NCBI RefSeq assembly: GCF_902381825.1
Contig: NZ_LR698973.1
Coordinates: forward strand, 711,788 to 718,775
Length of the DNA stretch: 6,988 nt
Direction of reading: 5' to 3'
Source of the DNA: Pseudocoprococcus catus
GTDB lineage: Bacteria; Bacillota; Clostridia; Lachnospirales; Lachnospiraceae
Shown here: in pieces, positions 1 to 5,824 of the stretch
How positions within the stretch are numbered: the first letter of the stretch is position 1
How the letters are laid out: each line of letters starts with the position of its first letter
The notes under the pieces: generated by a model
What the model was told of the DNA's origin: nothing
Seen by the model: only the letters and a program-made list of their open reading frames with translations
Databases searched by the model: none
Translations under genes and position numbers: made by a program

Positions 1-10
1 GGAGAAAAGG

Positions 11-38
11 TTGAAAAACAGGGAAAATGGGGTATAAT
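11..38 (+). promoter_or_regulatory. CRISPR leader promoter
   Basis: TTGAAA at 11-16 and a perfect TATAAT at 33-38 are 16 bases apart, which fits a sigma-A promoter reading into the array; transcription would start near 45, about 20 bases before the first repeat. Only 66 bases of possible leader are visible. The position agrees with the degenerate repeat lying at the other end of the array, so leader and promoter are on the left. Confidence 0.7.
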
Positions 39-66
39 GAAAACAGAAAACGCAGTAAATACTGTT

Positions 67-434
67 GTTGAATCGTACCTATGAGGGATTGAAACTCAAA
101 AAGTCCTGTTTTTTTCTCTCCATCTGGAATTTTGTTGGACCGTACCTATGAGGGATTGAAACCTACCGCCAAGGGCCATGGATTTTAACGGCTCTCCCGT
201 TGGACCGTACCTATGAGAGATTGAAACATTTTGCCACTGGGCATTCGTTCTACTTTCATACAATATTTGTTGAACCGTACCTATGAGAGATTGAAACCTC
301 TTCCTGTGATCATTTGACACAACCTCCTAAAGTTGAACCGTACCTATGAGAGATTGAAACGTAATCATATAGTTTCATATCTTCTTCACAACGTTTGATC
401 TCTTGGTTGAACCGTACCTATGAGTGATATTTTG
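67..434 (+). CRISPR. CRISPR array, 5 spacers, degenerate terminal repeat
   Basis: Five 29-nt repeats lie at 67-95, 134-162, 199-227, 269-297 and 332-360. They begin GTTGRAYCGTACC and end GATTGAAAC. A sixth copy from 406 matches up to about 424-428 and then decays, marking the leader-distal end. Spacers are 96-133 (38), 163-198 (36), 228-268 (41), 298-331 (34) and 361-405 (45). The last eight repeat bases, ATTGAAAC, are the usual crRNA 5' handle of type I-A/I-B/I-D and type III systems, and the broad spacer length range leans towards type III or I-B; no effector gene is visible to decide. Repeats vary: GGG versus AGA in the middle, and GGACC, GAACC or GAATC near the start. I see no strong internal palindrome in the repeat. 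Confidence 0.97.
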
Positions 435-513
435 CTTTTGCTGAACTCATTGTTTTATACGAATACTATGAATTGTTTCGTTAATCTTCAAAGAAGATAC
501 GAATAAAGAAATG

Positions 514-543
514 CTTCAGCTCATAAAGAGTTGAAGTTTTTTT
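514..543 (+). terminator. Rho-independent terminator after the CRISPR array
   Basis: CTTCAGCTC (514-522) pairs with GAGTTGAAG (528-536) over 9 bp with one G-T pair and an ATAAA loop, followed at once by seven T (537-543). It lies about 80-90 bases after the last repeat and should end the pre-crRNA. It resembles the terminators at 1232 and 2032. Confidence 0.8.
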
Positions 544-584
544 GTGAAAAAATTCTGACTGCAGGAGGTAGGGATGCGTTTGCA

Positions 585-757
585 ATGGAGGTGATGTTGT
601 CCAAGAGAAATCAGAGAGAGGCTTTTAATCATTTCAGCATGAAAAGAATGGGCGTGGCGTTGATGGTATGCAGATTTCTGAGTTGGAGGATTAATGGAAG
701 ATTAATCATGAGCAGATAGAGGCGGATCTTCTGGCTGGGAATTATCAGCTGGGGATT
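585..757 (+). pseudogene. Disrupted 5' part of a reverse transcriptase gene
   Basis: From ATG 585 the frame reads MEVMLSKRNQREAF up to an A run at 642-645. There the sense reading moves to another frame, giving GRGVDGMQISELED from about 650, the typical N-terminal RT-0/RT-1 pattern with the GVDG motif. Restoring one A in the run would rejoin the two frames. The second frame then hits TAA at 692-694 before continuing as INHEQIEADLLAGNYQLGIV into the open frame at 758. So the gene carries a -1 frameshift and either a nonsense codon or compensating indels. The only good Shine-Dalgarno (563-568) is 16 bases from ATG 585, too far. The family is the group II intron-like/CRISPR-associated RTs. Placement directly behind an array and in front of Cas2 sequence suggests a CRISPR adaptation RT, an inference from context. 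Confidence 0.75.
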
Positions 758-1213
758 GTGAAAAGCTATGAGATGATCGATGGACGCGGCAAACGACGTG
801 TTATATGTAGTCTGAATGCGATTGATCGTTTTGTGGCCAGATTATTAGCACAGAAATTGAGACGTTATATGGAACCGGAGTTTTGTGAGAATAGTTTTGC
901 TTATCAGGAAGGTAAGGGTGTTGCTACCGCGGTAGAAAAGGCATGTCAATATATCAATGAGGGATATACGATTGTGGCGGAAATGGATATTGAAAGCTAT
1001 TTTGACAAAATATATCGTAAATATTTGAATCATGTGCAGAAGTCTGTATTTGATGGTGCAATAACGGAAGGACAACTGAAACGATTGAAGAATGAATTGC
1101 AGCAGTTGGTTGTGCCGGAGGAAGATACAGTTTGTATTTATTATTTGGCTTCATCAAAATATGCAGGTAAGGAGCAGATTGGGACAGTATTGAAAAGTAC
1201 AAATATTATTTAA
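758..1213 (+). CDS. Chimeric remnant: RT fragment fused in frame to Cas2 fragment
   Basis: Two unrelated pieces share one frame. Residues 1-83 are reverse transcriptase: the RRVICSLNAIDRF block (13-25), ENSFAYQEGKG (44-54), and VAEMDIESYFDKI (73-85) containing the first catalytic Asp (D77). The catalytic [FY]xDD motif and everything later are absent. From about residue 84 the sequence is Cas2: KIYRKYLNHVQKSVFDG, then EDTVCIYYL and a KEQIGTVLKS tail, as in clostridial type I-B/III Cas2. The Cas2 first strand with its conserved Asp is missing. The junction is near 1007-1015. The simplest reading is one deletion that removed the rest of the RT, any cas1, and the start of cas2. GTG 758 has no convincing ribosome binding site and the frame really continues upstream into the broken RT, so function is unlikely. 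A native RT-Cas2 fusion is the less likely alternative. Confidence 0.8.
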   Translation: MKSYEMIDGRGKRRVICSLNAIDRFVARLLAQKLRRYMEPEFCENSFAYQEGKGVATAVEKACQYINEGYTIVAEMDIESYFDKIYRKYLNHVQKSVFDGAITEGQLKRLKNELQQLVVPEEDTVCIYYLASSKYAGKEQIGTVLKSTNII

Positions 1214-1231
1214 TGGAAAAAGTGAAAAATC

Positions 1232-1265
1232 AACTTCAGTCTTATAAATAAGCTAAAGTTTTTTT
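1232..1265 (+). terminator. Terminator after the Cas2 fragment
   Basis: AACTT (1232-1236) pairs with AAGTT (1256-1260), AG (1238-1239) with CT (1253-1254) and CTTA (1241-1244) with TAAG (1249-1252), with one mismatch and one bulged T. A run of seven T ends at 1265. The stem is imperfect. It shares the 13 bases CTTCAGTCTTATA with the terminator at 2032. Confidence 0.6.
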
Positions 1266-1329
1266 AAATGAAAACAGGAAAGAATCTGTGAGAAGACAAA
1301 TTTTTTTGCTATTTTAAACCGCTGGTTGA

Positions 1330-1358
1330 ATGACAAATACTTCATCAGCGTTTATAAT
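1330..1358 (+). promoter_or_regulatory. Promoter of the large structured RNA
   Basis: ATGACA at 1330-1335 (5 of 6 matches to TTGACA) and a perfect TATAAT at 1353-1358 are separated by 17 bases. Transcription would start near 1364-1366, exactly where the first RNA hairpin begins. No open reading frame with a ribosome binding site follows. Confidence 0.7.
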
Positions 1359-1363
1359 GATTC

Positions 1364-2080
1364 TTGTCAGCGGGGGACAGCGATGAAATACAGAGTATCA
1401 GAGTATTTGCTCCATCTGGTCTGCTGACAAATGACAATTTCATATTTGAATATTTGAATCATGTCTGCAATCAACTCGATGAATAAAGTACGCCAGTGCT
1501 TCGAGGTGTGTGGTAAAATCTCCAATAGCCGGAAGGGTGAGGAGGTCCGGTTGACCGGAGCAGGGATACCTGCTTCGGGAGGCCGTCGGGGTTCAGTGAT
1601 GAATTCCGGGGAGACGGAAACTGTCAAGGAAAACGCATATCGCAGAGATGTTCGCACTTAATTGCACGGAACTTCCGGGTGCAGCAATAGACGCCTGCGG
1701 TGCAGGAATAAGCCTAAGGGGTATCAGTGTGGCAGCTGGTATGACAGAGGTAAAGCCAATAATGCACTCTGCTTTGACGGTGGAGAAATCCGCCTATAAC
1801 GGAAGTAGCCGGTGAAAGTAGCCGTATGGCAGAAATAGTGAGGAAAAATCTGAATGGACGGTGAAATTTGCAGGTAGCCATTCCTGTGCAGGCTTGGGCG
1901 AAAGCCGGGGTAAGAAGTTAGGGGTCGCTCCCCGAAGCTCAGACTTATCTTCCTGGTGGCAGAATATAGGTGAAGGGCATGGATGTACGGCGAAGGCCGG
2001 ATTGCGGGTGTGATTGAGATATTCAAAAGAGGCTTCAGTCTTATACAATATGATATATAAGAGCTGAAGCTTTTCTTTTT
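1364..2080 (+). ncRNA. Large ornate structured RNA (ROOL-like candidate)
   Basis: This stretch has no credible gene but extensive secondary structure. TTGTCAGC (1364-1371) pairs with GCTGACAA (1423-1430), enclosing AAATAC/GTATTT (1386-1391/1403-1408). The main body is closed by 1445-1472 pairing with 2000-2027: 28 positions, 22 Watson-Crick, 5 wobble, one G-G mismatch. Inside are hairpins at 1475-1505, 1546-1559 (TTGA loop), 1559-1574 (GATA loop), 1694-1706, 1779-1794 (GAAA loop), 1897-1906 (GAAA loop), 1921-1933 and 1988-1999 (GAAG loop). CCTAAG (1713-1718) and TATGG (1825-1829) are the two strands of the classic GAAA tetraloop receptor, though the flanking pairs are imperfect. A promoter precedes and a terminator follows, so it looks like an independent RNA gene. 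The 583-nt body matches my recollection of the size of ROOL RNAs; GOLLD, OLE, a group II intron remnant or a new class remain possible. Confidence 0.75.
2032..2080 (+). terminator. Terminator of the structured RNA
   Basis: GCTTCAG (2032-2038) pairs with CTGAAGC (2064-2070), and CTTATA (2040-2045) with TATAAG (2056-2061), with a small internal loop. TTTTCTTTTT follows at 2071-2080. It starts five bases after the closing helix of the RNA ends at 2027. Confidence 0.8.
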
Positions 2081-2228
2081 CCAGCGGATAATGAGGGAAA
2101 ATGCCCATAATTTTACACAATGCGGACTAATTGCAGAAATCTGCCGTCGCGGGAACAGACGCAGAAATAGAGTGTGTTATGATACCATCATCAAGAGAAC
2201 AATTACGAAGATTTATGGAGGTAGACAT

Positions 2229-2648
2229 ATTCTTAGAACAACAGAATTATTTATCAATGAACTGAAGGAACGTGCACTGAATTACAAAGAAGTAAGAACA
2301 CTTCAGGATGGCGATGACCTGGTGAGACTGGGATTTGATTTGGAGAACACCCAGGTAGAAATGCTGATTCTTTTTGACGCATCCGGAAAAGCTGTTTCCC
2401 TCAGATGTTTTGATGTGGCACGTGTGACAAAAGAACAGTACTCGAAGGTACTGATGAGCTGCAATGCGTTGAACAACAAAATGCGGTGGGTCAAATTCTG
2501 TATTGGAGAGGAAATGAATATTCATGCAGAAGCAGATGCATTGATTCATGAGGCAAGTGTCACAGAAGTAACGGTGTAGCTAATGATTCGAATGGCAGCC
2601 ATCGTTGATGAAGCTTACCCTGTAATTAATAAAGCCATCTGGTCATAG
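2229..2648 (+). pseudogene. YbjN-like domain protein, start codon and reading frame damaged
   Basis: The translation from 2229 runs TELFINELKERALNYKEV, a VEMLILFDASGK strand and LMSCNALNNKMRWVKF, which is the YbjN-like (bacterial sensory-transduction/chaperone-like fold) pattern, a cytoplasmic family of poorly known function. A good GGAGG at 2217-2221 is placed for a start at 2229, where an ATT stands instead of ATG. The frame is then stopped by TAG at 2577-2579, yet directly after it, in the same frame, comes LMIRMAAIVDEAYPVINKAIWS and a TAG at 2646-2648, the expected family C-terminus. With the stop read as a sense codon the protein has 139 residues, about full length. The frame is open upstream to ATG 2091, but that part lacks a ribosome binding site and overlaps nothing family-like. 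Most likely a recent pseudogene; ATT initiation plus readthrough is the alternative. Confidence 0.75.
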
Positions 2649-2659
2649 GGAATATACAG

Positions 2660-2685
2660 CATGTTCACCCATTGTATTGAACATG
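2660..2685. repeat. Inverted repeat, hairpin or operator-like
   Basis: CATGTTCA (2660-2667) and TGAACATG (2678-2685) form a perfect 8-bp stem with a 10-base loop. No T run follows, so it is not a terminator. It lies between the YbjN-like remnant and the YARHG gene and could be an operator for a dimeric repressor or a repeat end; nothing in the sequence decides. Confidence 0.45.
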
Positions 2686-2740
2686 TGTAAGTGGTGGACA
2701 TGATGAGAGAAAGAGAAGCCGAATATAGCGGCTGACAGAT

Positions 2741-3604
2741 GTGGATGCGTCAGAATGTCATGTGGGTTCTCTGGATAGAGGAGCTACTGGAGTGTTTTCG
2801 GTGGAATGCTATAGAGATGGAGACAAGATGTATGTGTTGTATAATCCAGATTCGGGTATGCACCAGTATATTAATGATGTATGCTATTCAACGGATGGCG
2901 GTGCGACTTGGGGCTATAAGCATTTGCATGGAATGGAGGGTGGCCCTATGTATTTTGTGAATGATACAATCATTATGAAAGAGGGCTCTTTAATTGATAT
3001 GGGGCAAGTGATGTATGGCAGTTGGACAAGCGAATTCAGCAGACTGAAGGTGGAGGAAATTAATAAAATGATTGATCTTCTGGGAATAGGCGATAGTTGG
3101 GGTGGTATTTCATTCTGTAATCAGGATGCAGAAAATAATATGATTACGATTCACTGGTTCCCAGGGGAGGATACAAAGGATTATTTCTATAAAATAACGT
3201 TGAATCTGGATAACATGGAAAAAGTATCTGAGGATGATCCATATGGATTGGAAGAAATTGGAGAAGCCTATGCGAAAACCGGATATATTTATGCTGACAG
3301 TGCAGAAACGTATCTTGATGAGATCGAATTAAATGCAAAATATTTAAAATTAATCAGTTTGTTTGGAAATATAACGTGGGTAGAACGTGAAATCCGTTAT
3401 GCCATCAATGAAATTTATGCCCGTAAAGGTTATGATTTTACCGGGACTAGCTACGAGAGATATTTTGCAGAGAAAGACTGGTATCACCCGATTGTCGGCA
3501 AACAGGTGACGGAAGAAGAGTTGAATTCATATGAAAAGGCCAATATTGATTTGTTGGTAAAGATAGAAAAAGAGGTACAGGCGGCAATGCCAGATGAAGC
3601 GTGA
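2741..3604 (+). CDS. 5'-truncated Asp-box and YARHG domain protein
   Basis: The frame is open from a TAG at 2726-2728; GTG 2741 is the first start-like codon but has no ribosome binding site, and the sense reading RLTDVDASECHV begins just before it. Residues 50-57 (STDGGATW) form an Asp-box, the hallmark of BNR/sialidase-type beta-propeller repeats. Residues 217-274 (INEIYARKGYDF, then YFAEKDWYHP) are a YARHG domain, an extracellular domain of unknown function common in Firmicutes lipoproteins. No signal peptide is present, although both domains are usually exported, so the 5' end with the signal and most of the propeller is probably lost. The 3' end is intact and followed by a strong terminator. 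Residues 187-203 recur as a fragment at 6022-6075. Likely a non-secreted remnant; an internal ATG at 2828 gives a shorter alternative. Confidence 0.7.
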   Translation: MDASECHVGSLDRGATGVFSVECYRDGDKMYVLYNPDSGMHQYINDVCYSTDGGATWGYKHLHGMEGGPMYFVNDTIIMKEGSLIDMGQVMYGSWTSEFSRLKVEEINKMIDLLGIGDSWGGISFCNQDAENNMITIHWFPGEDTKDYFYKITLNLDNMEKVSEDDPYGLEEIGEAYAKTGYIYADSAETYLDEIELNAKYLKLISLFGNITWVEREIRYAINEIYARKGYDFTGTSYERYFAEKDWYHPIVGKQVTEEELNSYEKANIDLLVKIEKEVQAAMPDEA

Positions 3605-3659
3605 TATATTTTGAGCTGCTTGGTAAAAAAACTAACTATTGGGGAATAGGTATTGCATA

Positions 3660-3694
3660 AAATCCATCGTACAATGTATGTACGGTGGATTTTT
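3660..3694 (+). terminator. Strong rho-independent terminator
   Basis: Positions 3660-3672 pair with 3680-3692 over 13 bp with one G-T pair and a 7-base loop, and the stem runs into a T tract ending at 3694. The A tract at the left foot may let it work in both directions. It separates the YARHG gene from the lipoprotein gene. Confidence 0.85.
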
Positions 3695-3768
3695 CATGGT
3701 GAATAATAAAAGAAACTTTCAGTATGCGTTTTATGTTGATGGTCAATCAGGCAATAAGGGGGGAGACA

Positions 3769-4332
3769 ATGAAAAATGATATGAAAAGGATTATTTTGAT
3801 ACTGGCTTTTATCCTGTGTTTTGGGATTTCTGCCTGCGGCAGAGGTAGCAGTGATGGTTATGATGCGGAAGACAGCGAAGATCACCGTGGTTCCGGTGAA
3901 AATGAAAGTGTTGTCTATGGCTCAACTGATGATGGGCAGGATAAGGAATCCGTGGAAATAGATAAGGACAATCCGGCAAAGCAGTTGGGATACAGTTCTA
4001 TTGAAGAGCTGCGTGTGCAGGAACATGAAATCATTGCGTCTGATGATAGTGACAATACGGTTGCCGAGGGGTATTGGTATCCTGACGGAAACAGGAACAG
4101 CCTGACTTATATCAAAATTCAAAGAGATACGCTTTATTGGTATGAATTTAATCCGGAACAGGGAGATGTGCAGGTGGGGGAAGCAGATGGTATTGTATTC
4201 AAACTCGGCAGCAAGCGTCGGTTGAAAAGCGGGAAAACATTGACGTATACAGATACTTCTAAATTGAATTTTGAGGATTGTAAGATATGCTTTGAGGGTG
4301 ATGCGACGGAGTATTACTGGCGGGAAAGATGA
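3769..4332 (+). CDS. Lipoprotein with one W-containing beta repeat
   Basis: ATG 3769 is chosen over the upstream ATG 3724 because AGGGGGGAG lies just before it and the signal peptide begins there. The 187-residue product starts MKNDMKR, has a hydrophobic stretch at 8-22, and an ISAC lipobox with Cys23 as the lipidated residue, so it should be anchored outside the membrane. Residues 24-70 are an acidic, Ser/Gly-rich linker. Residues 99-187 form a beta-rich domain beginning EGYWYPDG (100-107) and TYIKI, with LYWYEF next. That pattern matches the repeats of the lipoprotein at 4524, especially its third (EGIWYYDG, TYIVMD). The family is not one I can name; lipocalin-like is a guess from the G-x-W motif. 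It follows a strong terminator, so it probably has its own promoter, which I cannot place with confidence. Confidence 0.85.
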   Translation: MKNDMKRIILILAFILCFGISACGRGSSDGYDAEDSEDHRGSGENESVVYGSTDDGQDKESVEIDKDNPAKQLGYSSIEELRVQEHEIIASDDSDNTVAEGYWYPDGNRNSLTYIKIQRDTLYWYEFNPEQGDVQVGEADGIVFKLGSKRRLKSGKTLTYTDTSKLNFEDCKICFEGDATEYYWRER

Positions 4333-4343
4333 GAATTTGTAGT

Positions 4344-4414
4344 TGTTCAGAGCCAGGCAAAATTTCAAAAAACAGGTATAAAATGCGTAGCATTTTGGAG
4401 GCTGGCTCTGAACA
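4344..4414. repeat. Palindromic interspersed-repeat-like element
   Basis: TGTTCAGAGCCAG (4344-4356) and CTGGCTCTGAACA (4402-4414) are perfect 13-bp inverted repeats. A second perfect hairpin, AAAATGC (4380-4386), GTA loop, GCATTTT (4390-4396), sits inside. The nearest T run (4425-4429) is 10 bases beyond the stem, too far for a normal terminator. Size, nested symmetry and intergenic placement suit a REP- or MITE-type element; copies elsewhere in the genome cannot be checked here. Confidence 0.6.
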
Positions 4415-4523
4415 GTTACGAGAATTTTTATAAAAGAGAAGCAGAAGAAAGGAGAAATGCTGGTTATGGCAGAATAAAAATAGTGATGCAAATTATAAAA
4501 AGTAATGTGAGGAGGAATATGTG

Positions 4524-5768
4524 ATGAAAAAATGGAAAAAGTATGGGGCCTTTATGTTTGCAATGGTGATGTGTCTGAGTCTTGCTGCCTGCGGAAGTTC
4601 TGACAGCATAGCGGCATCGTCGGAGGAAACGGGAAATGCAGAGGGTGACAGTGAGGAATTGGTGACAGACGCAGCGTCCCTCGAAGGCATGTGGAGCATT
4701 AATGGCGGCACAAAGCTGTATTTTGACAGTGGGGGCGGATATTATATCTATCGTTCCTATTATGGGGTCGGTGGACGCGGTGAGATGTCGGAGTCCCCGG
4801 AAGATGGCAAGCCGATGATGACATTCAATGGTTTCATGTATGATTTTGTCTTGCGTAGTGACGGTGTGCTGATGCCGAATCAGAATGGTGACGGTGATGG
4901 ACTTAACATTCACCGCAATACTTTCAAACGGGATGATACGGCAAAACTTGCAGAATGGGAGGCAAATAACTGGGACGGCATGTGGCAGAATGCAGTGGGT
5001 GAAACCATTGTTATTGACACGGCGAACATGATATATACAGCTTCTTCACCGGATTATTCCATGGACGGAACCCTTGGTGACGATGGTGAGGGAATGGGGC
5101 TTTATCTTTACGACAATGAAGACCGTGCTTATCTCTGTGCAAGTGAAGACGGCAACAGTTTTACTTTGTCCGGTCAGTATCCTGACCGATACAGCGATGA
5201 TGGACATTTTGACGGTGTCTTCTACAGAGACGGTGACATTGCGGCTTATACAGACCTTGAAAAAGCAAAATTCTACTATGGCAATGGTTCTGATACATGG
5301 CTGTGGTACAATGACGGCGTAAATGAGTACTTTTTGGGGGATGAGTATAAGATTGGCGATGATGGACTTGCCTATTATGAAGCGGATAATAAGGTCTATC
5401 CTGGAGGATGGATTCCTGATGAACCCTATGACCCTTCCGTAGATTGGGGTGAAAATGCGCAGGAAGAAACTAGCATTAATTTAGAAAATGATTTCAGCCA
5501 TTTTGAGGGTATCTGGTATTATGACGGTGACCTTTCAGCGGAAACGTATATCGTTATGGATGCTTCCGGAAACTGGAGTTATTATCAGCGTGCGCCAGGT
5601 GCTGAGCCGGCGGAGATGGATTGTGGTACATTGACACAGGATGCAGATGCAGCGGATATTTATTATGCAGAGTCTACGATGTATGATGGTGTGTCACATC
5701 AGGTCTTTGTAGGGGATGGAGATGTTTTCCTTTGGGATGAAGAAGGAAATTACTATCTGATGGAATAG
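4524..5768 (+). CDS. Lipoprotein with three lipocalin-like W repeats
   Basis: GGAGG at 4511-4515 is 8 bases before ATG 4524 (a GTG at 4521 is closer and less likely). The 414-residue product has a Lys-rich start, a hydrophobic segment at 9-21 and an LAAC lipobox with Cys23, hence a surface-anchored lipoprotein. After an acidic linker to about residue 50, three related segments begin LEGMWSINGG (53), WDGMWQNAVG (150) and FEGIWYYDGD (327); each has G-x-W followed by alternating hydrophobic strands rich in Tyr and Asp/Gly. Segment 230-310 (WLWYNDGVNEYFLGDEY) is another beta-rich block without the G-x-W motif. The family is not one I can name; small beta-barrel or sheet modules binding a ligand or wall polymer would fit. 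The third repeat resembles the domain of the lipoprotein at 3769, so the two genes are probably related by duplication. Confidence 0.9.
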   Translation: MKKWKKYGAFMFAMVMCLSLAACGSSDSIAASSEETGNAEGDSEELVTDAASLEGMWSINGGTKLYFDSGGGYYIYRSYYGVGGRGEMSESPEDGKPMMTFNGFMYDFVLRSDGVLMPNQNGDGDGLNIHRNTFKRDDTAKLAEWEANNWDGMWQNAVGETIVIDTANMIYTASSPDYSMDGTLGDDGEGMGLYLYDNEDRAYLCASEDGNSFTLSGQYPDRYSDDGHFDGVFYRDGDIAAYTDLEKAKFYYGNGSDTWLWYNDGVNEYFLGDEYKIGDDGLAYYEADNKVYPGGWIPDEPYDPSVDWGENAQEETSINLENDFSHFEGIWYYDGDLSAETYIVMDASGNWSYYQRAPGAEPAEMDCGTLTQDADAADIYYAESTMYDGVSHQVFVGDGDVFLWDEEGNYYLME

Positions 5769-5824
5769 GGAAGTTGAGAAAATGATAAAGAATAGATGGT
5801 GGGGCTGAGAAAGGAGATAAGTAC

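Noticed and set aside
96..320. Minus-strand reading frame across the CRISPR array
   Set aside because: It translates repeats and spacers; the FQSLIGTVQQ motif is the repeat itself.
1461..1661. Plus-strand frame of 66 codons inside the structured RNA
   Set aside because: No ribosome binding site, unlikely composition, and it runs straight through several clear hairpins.
1480..2030. Group II intron remnant
   Set aside because: GAAA loops and a receptor motif suggested it, but I find no domain V hairpin and no intron ORF, while an own promoter, closing helix and terminator fit an independent RNA better. Kept as an alternative.
1724..2120. Minus-strand frames of 100 and 108 codons opposite the structured RNA
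   Set aside because: Proline- and serine-rich, without start signals; they arise from the stem-rich plus strand.
2091..2228. N-terminal extension of the YbjN-like gene
   Set aside because: Basic, low-quality sequence with no ribosome binding site at ATG 2091; the family sequence begins just after the GGAGG at 2217.
4457..4477. Six-codon frame (MLVMAE) with an AAGGAG in front
   Set aside because: A leader peptide is conceivable, but there is no attenuator hairpin or codon bias to support it.
3922..4913. Long minus-strand frames opposite the lipoprotein genes
   Set aside because: Shadows of the lipoprotein reading frames, which have signal peptides, lipoboxes and ribosome binding sites.
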